Assembly: GCA_044353855.1 (NCBI GenBank)
Contig: JBILBF010000001.1
Span: 682,001-746,000, forward strand
Length of the DNA stretch: 64,000 nt
Reading direction: 5' to 3'
Source of the DNA: UKL13-3 sp044353855
GTDB taxonomy: Bacteria > Bacteroidota > Bacteroidia > UKL13-3
The first letter of the stretch is position 1. Each line of letters opens with the position of its first letter. The position numbers were made by a program, and so were the translations under genes. Below the pieces are notes generated by a model. It was not told where the DNA came from, did no database searches, and saw only the letters and a list, made by a program, of their open reading frames with translations. Positions 36,701 to 45,046 of this stretch are shown in pieces.

Positions 36701-39071
36701 TCCATATACGGGTTCTAATAATATCAATCAAGTTGGTGTAACTTTTAACACAGGTGGCCAACCGTATCAAATTGTTATATTTGATATGTTAAATGATACT
36801 CCAGGTACGTTAATTTGGAATTCGAATACACTTATCTCAACAATAGGCGTTAATACAGTTCCTGTTTTTCCAGCAATTGGTGTATCAGGAAGTTTTTTTG
36901 TAGGTGTTCGCCAAACCGGATTAGTGAATGTAGGTTTTGGTTACCAAGTCGAAGACCCCATTCGTAATAAAGTATTTTTTTATAAAGCAACTACTGTAAA
37001 TTCATGGCAAGATTTTGCAACAACCAATTCGGCATTCCGTTTTATGGTAGAACCAAGATTGCAAGCAGCAAATGATATTGGTGCTATAAGTGTGGAGCTT
37101 CCTTGTTTGAATGTTGCCGCAGGCTCATCAGCATTTTCACCAGAAATAAGAGTATTAAATTTTGGGCTGAATGCACAAGATTCGTTTTTGATTGGGTACC
37201 AAATTACGGGAGCTGTTAATGTGAGTGGAACAGATACCTTTAAAATAGCAGGATTAGCAGGTGGTGATGATATTAAATTATCTCTTTCTGGACTATTTAA
37301 TCCCAATACAGTAGGTGATTACACCATGAAAGTTTGGACTAAGTTATTGCAATCAATTGACGCTGCACCAGAAAATGATACCTTTACCTATGATTTTAAG
37401 GTTTCAAATATCAATGCATTTACCAATGCGGGCAATCATTTAACACTCAACGGTACTGATCAATTTGCTGCTGCTGATGGAAGAGGATTGTTAAATATTA
37501 ATGGTAATCAATTAACCATTGAAGCTTGGATTAATAATGGATCAACGGGTGTTAGGAATATTGTTACCAAAGACTCTACAGCTACACTATCTCAGTATGA
37601 TTTTTACATCAACGCAACGGGTAATTTAGTGTTTAAATTGTTAACTGTAAATGGAATGGATTCTGTTGTTTCATCGAGTACAATCCCCCTTTTAAGTTAT
37701 ACCCATGTAGCTGTTACATACAATAGCGTGCTTGGTTTTGCAACCCTGTATGCAAATGGTGAGGTTGTGGGGCTTAAATCTATTATAGGAACGATTGTTG
37801 GAAATACCAATCCGGTCTTAATCGGAAGAGGGTATGCCGAAACTGGAGCATTTTTTAACGGAAATATAGATGAGGTGAAAATTTGGGATACGTGTAGAAC
37901 AGAAGCTCAAATTAGAGCAAATATTCATACCAGATTGGCCAACTTTGCGCATCCAAACTTAGTAGCTTATTGGAGAATGGATGATAGCACAGGTGTATCA
38001 GTTGTAGATGCATCCGGAAATTGTCATGCTGCTGTCTTATTTGGAGGTCCTGTTTTTGGAACATCTACTATTCCTTTGGGTGCTCCAATTGTGTATTCTC
38101 AAGCAGTTGCTTTATCGGGTGTTACCAATTTCCCAGGTTCACTGGTTAGCATGAATGTGTTTAACCAAACCGGTACCAATGATTTTTATATTCATCATTT
38201 TCCAGGACTTCCTATTGGCACTCAACCTACTGGCGTTACAGCCGTAAATGCCAATAATTGGATAATGTATCGTTATGGTGCAGGAACAATGGATAGCAGC
38301 GAAGTGAATTTTAATACAATGGGCGTAACGTCCATTGCTGATCCAAATGACTTCTTTTTGTTTAACAGAGGTGTAGGATCTAACACTGCATGGTCTGTTC
38401 TTGATACTGCAAATGCGGTTAACCATGGATTAGGGCTAGTTACTTTCCTTATTTTACCGAATCAATTTGCCAATCAGTTTGCTGTTGGGGCTAATAATAA
38501 TACCCTTCCCGTAAAACTACTTTATTTTACAGCTAAAAATAACAACGCAGATGTGAATTTACGTTGGGCAACTGCTAGCGAAACAGATAATGCAGGGTTT
38601 CAGGTGGAGCGTTCGGTAGATGGTAAAAACTTTAAGCAAATCAGTTTTATTCCTGGAAAAGGACAAAGTGCTCAAGTTGTGAATTATACATTAGTTGATA
38701 AAGATGCATTTAAACTGATGGCTAGTTCAACATTATACTACCGTTTGGTGCAAACCGATTTTAATGGTAAAAAAGAAGTAAGCAATACCGTGTTGGTTAC
38801 TTTTGGAAAGGTATTACAAACAAGTTCAGCTGTGTATCCTAATCCTTTTAGCAGTGAAATAGTTATAAGTGTAGAAGCCATCAATGATGGAGTGGCTAAG
38901 CTTGTAGTTTCAGATATAGCAGGTAAAGTAGTGTATGAAATGACACAACCTGTAACTATAGGTTCAAGCTCTTTATCAACTCATGGATTGGATAAGTTAC
39001 CTAAAGGAATGTATTTTATGAACCTGAATGTAAACGGAGAAATGAGTTCGCAAAAAATGGTTAAACAATAA
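33759..39071 (+). CDS. Giant T9SS-secreted multidomain protein (beta-helix, LamG)
   Basis: The start is set at the ATG at 33759, giving signal peptide MKNTYKILLLIILLTFTG then KIYAQ; the TTG at 33705 is unneeded. There are 1770 residues. In order: an N-terminal jelly-roll-like region; a BNR-associated N-terminal-type domain (AKVFYTGSTNSFSAIG to about 345); a parallel beta-helix (about 350-840); a CARDB-like domain (about 845-950); a LamG/concanavalin-like domain (about 1227-1430, IDEVKIWDTCRTEAQIRAN); the LPVKLLYFTAK linker domain; and a T9SS sorting domain (VYPNPFSSEIVISV to the C terminus). It is likely a cell-surface adhesin or glycan-binding protein; no catalytic motif is seen. Confidence 0.85.
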   Translation: MKNTYKILLLIILLTFTGKIYAQAPTRVSEDFNTTLVPSNWTNSLNTSSLISRVTTVQSFGRTGTIAAVRADNYNVAAGRALLETPLFTVPTVVEDTLRFDVAHATYTTGEKDSLIVLAFDGVSYNRIAAWGSSPTIDLAGITTAIAQGAAFVPTSAQWVTKKLPLPVGTTGIRFEFYTDNGNNLYLDRVIVDSFYAAPMVYNSSTTTQSVVSTVFNTATNQQIIGITVNVSGNTTPLDVTNFDFNTGATTNALGSIDSAKVFYTGSTNSFSAIGRFGQTGTPNGLFSITGTQALGDGNNYFWLVYDIKPGVTPGDTVDAECLSVTVGAVTQTPTITSPAGVRIIDVASAISVTSTAGVALNTYNTLKAAFDKINVGYHQGSIDIRINQSTTETATCLLDSSGNPTGSNYTAISIQPADTATTQKTISFTTTGSSSLTFNGSDNITIDGRPLGSGTSKLLGFNHTGTTAGSHNFTLTNGARFFATRFCSFTHSTTTAVVASNILLSTSVAPRSPNADIRIEDCRLQGGRAGVYLSATATNPMDSISIIRNEFVDFANAAILSTTGSFKKVLIDSNLMYQTFNSATAPTAIDIRHNDIGTDLTITRNRIFDMQTATTNFIRGIVVAPTTLNTGTVILVANNFISLTKNGGSGANVRGFEFGGAGNVVCRFIHNTVLIGGTHTGGTAGGVVSIGINKINTSALSTWVCRNNVSINKRTGGTTGLFHTAAWVSGIGTSLVGTYDINYNIYWATGGAGNGPFPAVWGGTLQPQAGQTAYRNAATPQEQNSIFGNVSFVSNTDLSLSGASINNYVTMGAPLSAFVSADIFGTARINPTYKGAHESTPFNNLKDAQVKEVYTLGKLPIPYAIPHEVRANIINQGIDTLFNQQVDLQISGTNTFSDIQFIDTILPGAAKIVTFVPYSYANLGTCVLTVTVPTDSTNSNNTKSTNQTITNDVYAYADPTLPSVGGVGFNGVGGDFIAKFPYTGSNNINQVGVTFNTGGQPYQIVIFDMLNDTPGTLIWNSNTLISTIGVNTVPVFPAIGVSGSFFVGVRQTGLVNVGFGYQVEDPIRNKVFFYKATTVNSWQDFATTNSAFRFMVEPRLQAANDIGAISVELPCLNVAAGSSAFSPEIRVLNFGLNAQDSFLIGYQITGAVNVSGTDTFKIAGLAGGDDIKLSLSGLFNPNTVGDYTMKVWTKLLQSIDAAPENDTFTYDFKVSNINAFTNAGNHLTLNGTDQFAAADGRGLLNINGNQLTIEAWINNGSTGVRNIVTKDSTATLSQYDFYINATGNLVFKLLTVNGMDSVVSSSTIPLLSYTHVAVTYNSVLGFATLYANGEVVGLKSIIGTIVGNTNPVLIGRGYAETGAFFNGNIDEVKIWDTCRTEAQIRANIHTRLANFAHPNLVAYWRMDDSTGVSVVDASGNCHAAVLFGGPVFGTSTIPLGAPIVYSQAVALSGVTNFPGSLVSMNVFNQTGTNDFYIHHFPGLPIGTQPTGVTAVNANNWIMYRYGAGTMDSSEVNFNTMGVTSIADPNDFFLFNRGVGSNTAWSVLDTANAVNHGLGLVTFLILPNQFANQFAVGANNNTLPVKLLYFTAKNNNADVNLRWATASETDNAGFQVERSVDGKNFKQISFIPGKGQSAQVVNYTLVDKDAFKLMASSTLYYRLVQTDFNGKKEVSNTVLVTFGKVLQTSSAVYPNPFSSEIVISVEAINDGVAKLVVSDIAGKVVYEMTQPVTIGSSSLSTHGLDKLPKGMYFMNLNVNGEMSSQKMVKQ

Positions 39072-39131
39072 TGCTTTAACTAGTTTTTGTAAATGGCTTT
39101 TTAAGCTATTAAACAAGTTTTCTTTTCAATT

Positions 39132-39177
39132 AAAAAGAAGTCCAACACAGAAGTCTGTTTTGGACTTCTTTTTTTTC
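39132..39177 (+). terminator. Rho-independent terminator after the giant T9SS gene
   Basis: An outer stem AAGAAGTCCAA / TTGGACTTCTT contains an inner stem ACAGA / TCTGT and is followed by at least eight T residues. Its descending arm also contains the TTG of the next gene's promoter. Confidence 0.9.
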
Positions 39178-39186
39178 TTACTTTCG
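39160..39186 (+). promoter_or_regulatory. Candidate promoter of the formiminotransferase gene
   Basis: TTG at 39160-39162, 16 bases, then TACTTTCG at 39179-39186 (seven of eight bases of TAnnTTTG); the ATG is 29 bases downstream. It overlaps the terminator of the preceding gene. Confidence 0.35.
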
Positions 39187-39214
39187 CCAACGTTTAGACC
39201 AATAAAACCAACTC

Positions 39215-40906
39215 ATGAATAAAGATGCTTTAGTAGAATGTGTACCCAATTTTAGTGAAGGGAACGACCTTGCCATTATCAACCAAATTACCAATGAAAT
39301 TGAACAGACAGAAGGAGTACTATTGTTAGATGTTGATCCTGGAAAAGCAACCAATAGAACAGTGGTAACATTTGTTGGGCACCCTGATGCCGTTATTGAA
39401 GCAGCCTATAAAGCCATTAAAAAAGCAGCCGAATTGATTGATATGAGTAAACATAAAGGCGAACATCCACGCATGGGCGCTACGGATGTGTGTCCGCTGA
39501 TACCCGTGAGTGGAATGACAATGGAAGAAACGGTAGTGTATGCCCACAAACTGGGTAAGCGTGTTGGGGAAGAGTTAAACATTCCTGTTTATTTATATGA
39601 AGCAGCTCAGCCAAACAAAGAGCGAAATAATTTATCGGTTATTCGTGGTGGTGAGTATGAAGGCTTTTTTGATAAAATAAAACAACCCGAATGGAAGCCT
39701 GATTTTGGAGCAGCAGTGATGCACGCAAAAGCAGGAGCAACAGTAATTGGTGCAAGAGATTTTTTGATTGCGTACAATGTCAATTTAAATACAAAGTCGG
39801 TTCGGTTGGCCAATTCTATTTCTTTTGATGTACGCGAAGCAGGACGCGTAAAAAGAGAAGGAAATCCAATAACTGGAAAAGTTGTAAAAGATGCAGCCGG
39901 AAATGAAGTACGTATTCCAGGCATATTAAAAGCCGTAAAAGCTATTGGATGGTTTATTGAAGAATACAATATTGCGCAGATTTCAATGAACCTCACCAAC
40001 TATAAAATCACATCGGTGCACCAAGCTTTTGATGAAGTTTGCAAAAGCGCAGAAAGTCGGGGAGTCAGAGTTACAGGTTCTGAACTTATTGGATTAATTC
40101 CATTAAGTGCTTTGCTCGATGCAGGTAAATACTTTTTGGCCAAACAAAAAAGGTCAGTTGGAGTAAGTGAATCTGAGCTTATTCATATTGCGGTTAAATC
40201 AATGGGGTTAGATGAATTGGCCCCCTTTGATCCCGAACAAAAAATTATCGAATACAAACTGCGCTCTTCGGCAACTGAAAAATTAATTCGAATGAATTTG
40301 AAGGCATTTGCAGATGAAACAGCTAGTGAAAGTCCTGCACCTGGTGGTGGTTCAATTTCAGCTTATGTTGCTACGTTGGGTGTTGCTTTGGGAAATATGG
40401 TAGCCAATCTTTCGGCAGGCAAACGAGGGTGGGAAGAACAAACGTTATTTTTTAGCAATTGGGCCGAAAAGGGTCAATCCCTTCAAGCCGATTTGCTCAA
40501 AATTGTGGATGAAGACACCGCTGCTTTTACAACTATTATGAACGCTTTTGGGTTGCCTAAAAATACGGATGTAGAAAAACAAACACGTATGCAAGCTATT
40601 GAAGATGCCACAAAATATGCATGTGAAGTTCCTTTGCGTACCATGAAATTAGCGTATGCTTCTTTGGATATGTTAGCAGTTATGGTTGAAAAGGGAAATC
40701 AGCAATCGATAACGGATGCTGGTGTAGGTGTGTTGTGTGTAAAAACAGCTGTGCGTGGGGCCTATTTTAATGTGTTGGTAAATGCCAAATCATTAAAAGA
40801 TACGGTGTATGCAAATGATATTGTTGCTGAAGCTAAAAGTATATTGGCAATTAACCATCAACAAGCGGATGTTTTGCTAGCCAAAGTAGAAGAAGCTATT
40901 GGGTAA
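39215..40906 (+). CDS. Bifunctional glutamate formimidoyltransferase / formimidoyl-THF cyclodeaminase
   Basis: The first about 300 residues are formiminotransferase N- and C-domains (LVECVPNFSEGND, MGATDVCPLIPV, IPVYLYEAA), and residues about 350-563 are the cyclodeaminase (FADETASESPAPGGGSISAY). The fused protein moves the formimino group from formiminoglutamate to tetrahydrofolate and then releases ammonia, the last step of one histidine-degradation route. The other hut genes are absent from the window, so it stands alone. Its 563 residues match fused FTCD. Confidence 0.92.
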   Translation: MNKDALVECVPNFSEGNDLAIINQITNEIEQTEGVLLLDVDPGKATNRTVVTFVGHPDAVIEAAYKAIKKAAELIDMSKHKGEHPRMGATDVCPLIPVSGMTMEETVVYAHKLGKRVGEELNIPVYLYEAAQPNKERNNLSVIRGGEYEGFFDKIKQPEWKPDFGAAVMHAKAGATVIGARDFLIAYNVNLNTKSVRLANSISFDVREAGRVKREGNPITGKVVKDAAGNEVRIPGILKAVKAIGWFIEEYNIAQISMNLTNYKITSVHQAFDEVCKSAESRGVRVTGSELIGLIPLSALLDAGKYFLAKQKRSVGVSESELIHIAVKSMGLDELAPFDPEQKIIEYKLRSSATEKLIRMNLKAFADETASESPAPGGGSISAYVATLGVALGNMVANLSAGKRGWEEQTLFFSNWAEKGQSLQADLLKIVDEDTAAFTTIMNAFGLPKNTDVEKQTRMQAIEDATKYACEVPLRTMKLAYASLDMLAVMVEKGNQQSITDAGVGVLCVKTAVRGAYFNVLVNAKSLKDTVYANDIVAEAKSILAINHQQADVLLAKVEEAIG

Positions 40907-40911
40907 CGTCA

Positions 40912-42315
40912 TTATTCATAAGCTCCAATGCTTGGCGTTGTTTGGTTTCGGGGTGCTTCCAGTAAATCAGTAAAAATATTAACTGAAAGTCCTTTGTTTT
41001 TTGCTGGTGATAGTGCTTTTAACCGCATGTTTTCTGCTGCAATATCTTCAAACTGCGGATCAATATTCAATATGTTTTGATTGATATTAAGGGCAGCAAT
41101 TTGTGTTCGAAGCAGGTTGTTTTGAAGTTGTACATTAAACGCGCCTCCTTGTGGATTATTGTTGAGTATAAGCTCTTCTTCTTCGCTTCCATAAACAATA
41201 TTATTGATCATAACCATATCTAAATCAAATACAGCAGTTGCTTGGCCTTGTTCATTTTCCAGAGGCGAGTTGTCTACTAAAAATTGTGCATTTTGGCGAT
41301 TAAAATTAATGCCATACGATGCAAATGTATTATGGTACACATTATAGTTTCCACCATATCTGGCATAAAAAGTAAACTGCCCACAGTTAAGCACTTCGTT
41401 GTTAATGGCAGTTAAAGTAGCTGTAAAGCCAAGCAGCCCCACAGCCGACATGTTTTTAATGGTACTGTTGCGCAGTAATAATTTCGGATTTTGGTTGTTT
41501 GATAAAGAATCAACACGTATGCCAATGATTCCATTTTTAATGATGGCATGGTTAACAACATTATCAATGCTACTAGATAATAAATGAATACTGCCCCATT
41601 GACCTGATCGGTTTCGATACTCTCCATCCAAACGGTCGGATTCAAATATGACTGGATTGTTGATGGTTCCATTCACAATTAGGGTACCTGCCACCAATAT
41701 TGCTGATGCATTATGAGAATGGATTTTTGTACCAGCATCAATGGTTAATACACATCCTTTAGGTACCAATATTGAATCATATATCACGTAAGGCTTATCA
41801 GCGGTCCAATGCAAATTTCCAGCAGTACAAGTTAATACGGCATTGTTTAAATACACTGCATCTTGCGGATAAGCAACTAGTTCCACACGTTGCGAATTGC
41901 CACTGGTTTCAAATACCAATTGGTCTATTACAATAAATGGAGTGTTGGTATTTACTTGGTTTAAATATACCTGAACAAAAATAACGATTGAATCGCGGCC
42001 CCTTATTTCTTTTTGGGTAACAGCAGTTGTAGCTTGTCCATCAATATTTATTTTGTACAATCCGTATTGATTTCCGGCAATGCGGATAGATACTTTAACA
42101 CCTTTAGCATTGTTGTTTACCACCCAAAGTTGTTTGGTAATAGATAAAGGGCGGTTTTGACCAAACTGTGTGAACACAGTATCAAATGTTACTGTATCGA
42201 GCGAAAAAGAAAGTTTAGCTGAAGCATCCGAAGTAAAGTCATCCTCTTTGCGACAAGCAGCAAAAAAGCTAATGAGTACAATGGCGTATACGTATAACTT
42301 AGGTGTAATGTTCAC
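40912..42315 (-). CDS. Lipoprotein with right-handed beta-helix
   Basis: The N terminus LYVYAIVLISFFAACRKEDD is a lipoprotein signal with the lipobox cysteine at about 21, followed by acidic residues. An Ig-like section (LSFSLDTVTFDTVFTQFGQ) is followed by a parallel beta-helix from about residue 165 (SILVPKGCVLTIDAGTKIHS, then repeated short Asn-rich turns), ending in PSIGAYE, a frequent ending of such proteins. It has 467 residues. Likely a surface lipoprotein of unknown ligand. It lies 56 bases after the epimerase gene on the same strand and converges with the formiminotransferase gene five bases away. Confidence 0.75.
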   Translation of the reverse strand: MNITPKLYVYAIVLISFFAACRKEDDFTSDASAKLSFSLDTVTFDTVFTQFGQNRPLSITKQLWVVNNNAKGVKVSIRIAGNQYGLYKINIDGQATTAVTQKEIRGRDSIVIFVQVYLNQVNTNTPFIVIDQLVFETSGNSQRVELVAYPQDAVYLNNAVLTCTAGNLHWTADKPYVIYDSILVPKGCVLTIDAGTKIHSHNASAILVAGTLIVNGTINNPVIFESDRLDGEYRNRSGQWGSIHLLSSSIDNVVNHAIIKNGIIGIRVDSLSNNQNPKLLLRNSTIKNMSAVGLLGFTATLTAINNEVLNCGQFTFYARYGGNYNVYHNTFASYGINFNRQNAQFLVDNSPLENEQGQATAVFDLDMVMINNIVYGSEEEELILNNNPQGGAFNVQLQNNLLRTQIAALNINQNILNIDPQFEDIAAENMRLKALSPAKNKGLSVNIFTDLLEAPRNQTTPSIGAYE

Positions 42316-42371
42316 TTATGAATAGCAAAAAATTGGCTGTAATAATACGTAAAAAAGCAGTATTTAGTATG

Positions 42372-43265
42372 CTACAATAAGTTATTCAAAGCTTCAGTTG
42401 CAGTTGTAAATTGAAAGGTAAATCCTGTATGTTCTATTTTTTTACTGCTCACTGCTTGATTAGCAACGAGGGTAGTGCTCAAATCACCAAAAAGTAGTTG
42501 CAATACAAATTTGGGCACTGGGGGCAGTAAAATGGGGCGATGCATTTTTGTTGCCATAGCTTGCGTAATAGCTTTATTGCTAATAACGGTTGGAGCTACT
42601 GCGTTATAAGGTCCATGCATGTTTGGGTCCAATATGGCTTGTGCGTATATTGCACACAAATCATCAATGTGAATCCAACTTATTAGTTGGTTGCCATTTC
42701 CTAAAGGTGCCCCCATAAAATAACGAATGGGTTTTGCTACTTCAGGAATAAAACCAGATTCTTTGGCAAGCACTACTCCAACGCGAATAACGACAACCTT
42801 TGTTGTTTGTAGTTTGAATGCTTCATGCTCCCAATCATAACATACTTTAGCTAAAAAATTAGTTGCAGTAGGGTCGTTTTCATCAGCAGTTCCTATAATA
42901 TTATTACCGTAAATACCAATAGCTGATGTACTAACAAAAGAGTTTAGGGGTATATTATTTTTTAAAATAGTATTCACCAATAATTGTGTGGATTGAATGC
43001 GACTAGCATAAATTTTTTCTTTATAGTCTGATGTCCACCTCTTGTCGGCAATGCCCGATCCTGCTAAATGTACAACTGCATCAACACCATTAAAGGCTTC
43101 CATATCTAATTCGCCACGTTCTATATCCCATTTAAATAACCGAATGCCATTTTTTTCGCCTGACTTTCTACTTAAAAAAACAACTGAATGTCCTTGTTTT
43201 AGTAATAGTTTGGTTAGATGAGAGCCTACTAAACCTGTTCCACCTGTAATCAATATTTTGCCCAC
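42372..43265 (-). CDS. TIGR01777-family NAD(P)-dependent epimerase
   Basis: An extended short-chain dehydrogenase of the YfcH type. Its nucleotide-binding loop GGTGLVGSHLTKLLL is at residue 7, then VVHLAGSGIADKRWT, the active-site STSAIGIYGNN, and the family C-terminal domain (PKFVLQLLFGDLSTTLVANQAV). It has 297 residues. The reaction is unknown for this family. It is divergent from the MerR/B12 regulator across 80 bases, a classic arrangement for a regulator and its target, so control by that regulator is a reasonable guess. Confidence 0.85.
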   Translation of the reverse strand: MGKILITGGTGLVGSHLTKLLLKQGHSVVFLSRKSGEKNGIRLFKWDIERGELDMEAFNGVDAVVHLAGSGIADKRWTSDYKEKIYASRIQSTQLLVNTILKNNIPLNSFVSTSAIGIYGNNIIGTADENDPTATNFLAKVCYDWEHEAFKLQTTKVVVIRVGVVLAKESGFIPEVAKPIRYFMGAPLGNGNQLISWIHIDDLCAIYAQAILDPNMHGPYNAVAPTVISNKAITQAMATKMHRPILLPPVPKFVLQLLFGDLSTTLVANQAVSSKKIEHTGFTFQFTTATEALNNLL

Positions 43266-43334
43266 GTATTATATATTTAGTAATAATAAAACAAAAATAG
43301 CATTCTTAATGTTTTACTTTTTTAATACTTGCGC

Positions 43335-43342
43335 CAAATATA
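43335..43342 (-). promoter_or_regulatory. -7 elements for the epimerase gene in the divergent intergenic region
   Basis: TATATTTG at 43342-43335 on the minus strand matches TAnnTTTG, and a second exact match, TATTTTTG, lies at 43299-43292. Between and around them is an inverted repeat TAAAAC-N18-GTTTTA (43287-43316) that could be an operator for the divergent MerR protein. Which -7 element is used cannot be told. Confidence 0.35.
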
Positions 43343-43345
43343 GCA

Positions 43346-44242
43346 ATGCCCATTTTTTCTATTAAAGATATTGAAGCCGTTTCGGGAATAAGAAGCCATA
43401 CTTTGAGGATATGGGAACAACGTTATGGAATAATCATTCCTAAACGCAGTGAAACTAATATTCGGTATTATGATGATAGTGATTTAAAAAATATTTTAAA
43501 CATTAGCATTCTGAACAAGCATGGATATAAAATATCTGCCATTGCTAAAATGAATAAGACTCAAATGAGCGAGCTTATCCTTTCTATTTCTGGAAACCAT
43601 ATAAAAACCGACTCTCACGTCAAACAGCTTGTTTCGGCAATGCTTACATTTGATGAGCATTCGTTTCACAATGTAATAGCTAAAAGTATTTTGCAAGTAG
43701 GATTGGAAAAAACCATGATGGGTGTTGTCTTTCCTTTTTTAAATGAAGTAGGGATGTTATGGCAAGTGGGTTCCATTCATCCTTCACATGAGCATTTTGC
43801 TTCCAATATAATTAAACAAAAATTATACGTGGCCATTGATGGACATACAGGTAAATTTGCAACGAACAAGAAAAGATTTTTGCTTTTTTTGCCAGAAAAT
43901 GAACGTCATTCAATGGGTTTATTATTTGCTAATTATATTCTCCGATCACGTGGGCAAGATGTTCTTTTTTTAGATCAAGAAGTGCCCCTTAACGATTTTA
44001 AAGATGCTATGAGTGTGCATAAGCCGGATTATATTTTTACCATTCTCACTGCCTCACATGTTACGATAAACAAACAAGAATTTGTAAATACATTAGCGAA
44101 TACATGGAAAGAAACAAATATTCTGTTATCAGGGTATCAGTTCATGAATCATGATGTTCAACTTCCCTCTAATGTTAGCGTTGTTAAAAAAATGGAAGAT
44201 TTTATAGCATTAGCTGATCGTTTATCCAAGAGCGAAAACTAA
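43346..44242 (+). CDS. MerR-family regulator with cobalamin-binding domain (CarH/CarA-like)
   Basis: The protein has 298 residues. The N-terminal MerR winged helix (SIKDIEAVSGIRSHTLRIWEQRYG, split by eye at residues 4-28) is followed by a helical B12-binding cap with the CarH motif W-x9-E-H (Trp139, Glu149-His150). A Rossmann cobalamin domain follows, with E-x-H-x-x-G (Glu186, His188, Gly191), His188 being the expected lower cobalt ligand. In Thermus CarH the residue after the Trp is the His that replaces adenosyl after light; here it is Gln140. It could therefore sense B12 without the known photochemistry. Divergent from the epimerase gene. Confidence 0.82.
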   Translation: MPIFSIKDIEAVSGIRSHTLRIWEQRYGIIIPKRSETNIRYYDDSDLKNILNISILNKHGYKISAIAKMNKTQMSELILSISGNHIKTDSHVKQLVSAMLTFDEHSFHNVIAKSILQVGLEKTMMGVVFPFLNEVGMLWQVGSIHPSHEHFASNIIKQKLYVAIDGHTGKFATNKKRFLLFLPENERHSMGLLFANYILRSRGQDVLFLDQEVPLNDFKDAMSVHKPDYIFTILTASHVTINKQEFVNTLANTWKETNILLSGYQFMNHDVQLPSNVSVVKKMEDFIALADRLSKSEN

Positions 44243-44262
44243 ATTTTAAACCTAAAAACTAC

Positions 44263-45039
44263 TTACCAAGTTAATTTTTGTTTGGTTAAAAAAGCGGCAA
44301 TTCCTTTTTTACAATCATCTGTGTTTCGAGCAGCCGCATTCATGTTAGCCGCATATTGTAATCCCTCCTCTAGTGTTGTTTCTTGAACATGCGCCAACAT
44401 TTCTTTAACCATTCCTGTTGATTGTGCAGATGTTTGTACACACAGTTTTTGGGCAAAAGCAAAAACAGTTTCGGCTAGTTTATCAGCAGGTACAATTTCA
44501 TTAATCAATCCAAACTGAAGGGCTTTTTCAGCCTCAAATACATCACCCGTTAGCAATAATTGTTTGGCCATTTTTTCGGAAACTTTTCGTGCCAAAAATA
44601 CCATCACAATTGCCGGTACAAATCCAATTTTAACTTCGGTATATCCAAAAGTTGAATGGGGTGTTGCAAAACAAAAATCACAAACAGTAGCGAGTCCACT
44701 TCCACCAGCAATAGCAGGTCCGTTAACCTGTGCAATCACAATTTTTTTGGACCTGTATATTGCCTTAAAAAGGTGCATCAAATGTTCTGAGTCGGCAAGG
44801 TTTTCTGCGTAAGTGTTTTGTTGTAATTGTTGCAAATAAGCCAAGTCTGCTCCTGCACAAAAAGCATCACCAGTTGCTTGGAGAACAATTACTTTACATG
44901 TTTCATCCTGTTCGGCACGTTCAACTGTGTTTTTTATGGCTTGTACAAACTCAAAATTTAACGCATTGCGTTTTTCCGGACGGTTTAAGGTAATATAACC
45001 CACCCTATTTGTTACTTCGTATAATACTAAAGGTTCCAT
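44263..45039 (-). CDS. Enoyl-CoA hydratase / isomerase family protein
   Basis: A crotonase-fold protein, 258 residues from the ATG at 45039. The oxyanion-hole segments are AFCAGADLAYL and NGPAIAGGSGLATVCDF. A glutamate sits in GYTEVKIGFVPA at the first catalytic position, while the second position is occupied by a non-acidic stretch, so hydratase activity is not certain; methylglutaconyl-CoA hydratase-like enzymes are possible. A longer in-frame TTG start (45084) would overlap the end of comEC. From the ATG the gene begins 7 bases after the comEC stop and is co-transcribed with it. Confidence 0.82.
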   Translation of the reverse strand: MEPLVLYEVTNRVGYITLNRPEKRNALNFEFVQAIKNTVERAEQDETCKVIVLQATGDAFCAGADLAYLQQLQQNTYAENLADSEHLMHLFKAIYRSKKIVIAQVNGPAIAGGSGLATVCDFCFATPHSTFGYTEVKIGFVPAIVMVFLARKVSEKMAKQLLLTGDVFEAEKALQFGLINEIVPADKLAETVFAFAQKLCVQTSAQSTGMVKEMLAHVQETTLEEGLQYAANMNAAARNTDDCKKGIAAFLTKQKLTW

Positions 45040-45046
45040 GTTTTTG

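Noticed and set aside
34105..38426. Several 60-200-codon frames on both strands inside the giant T9SS gene
   Set aside because: Low-complexity coding sequence rich in Thr/Asn/Gly leaves open frames in other phases; none has recognisable features.
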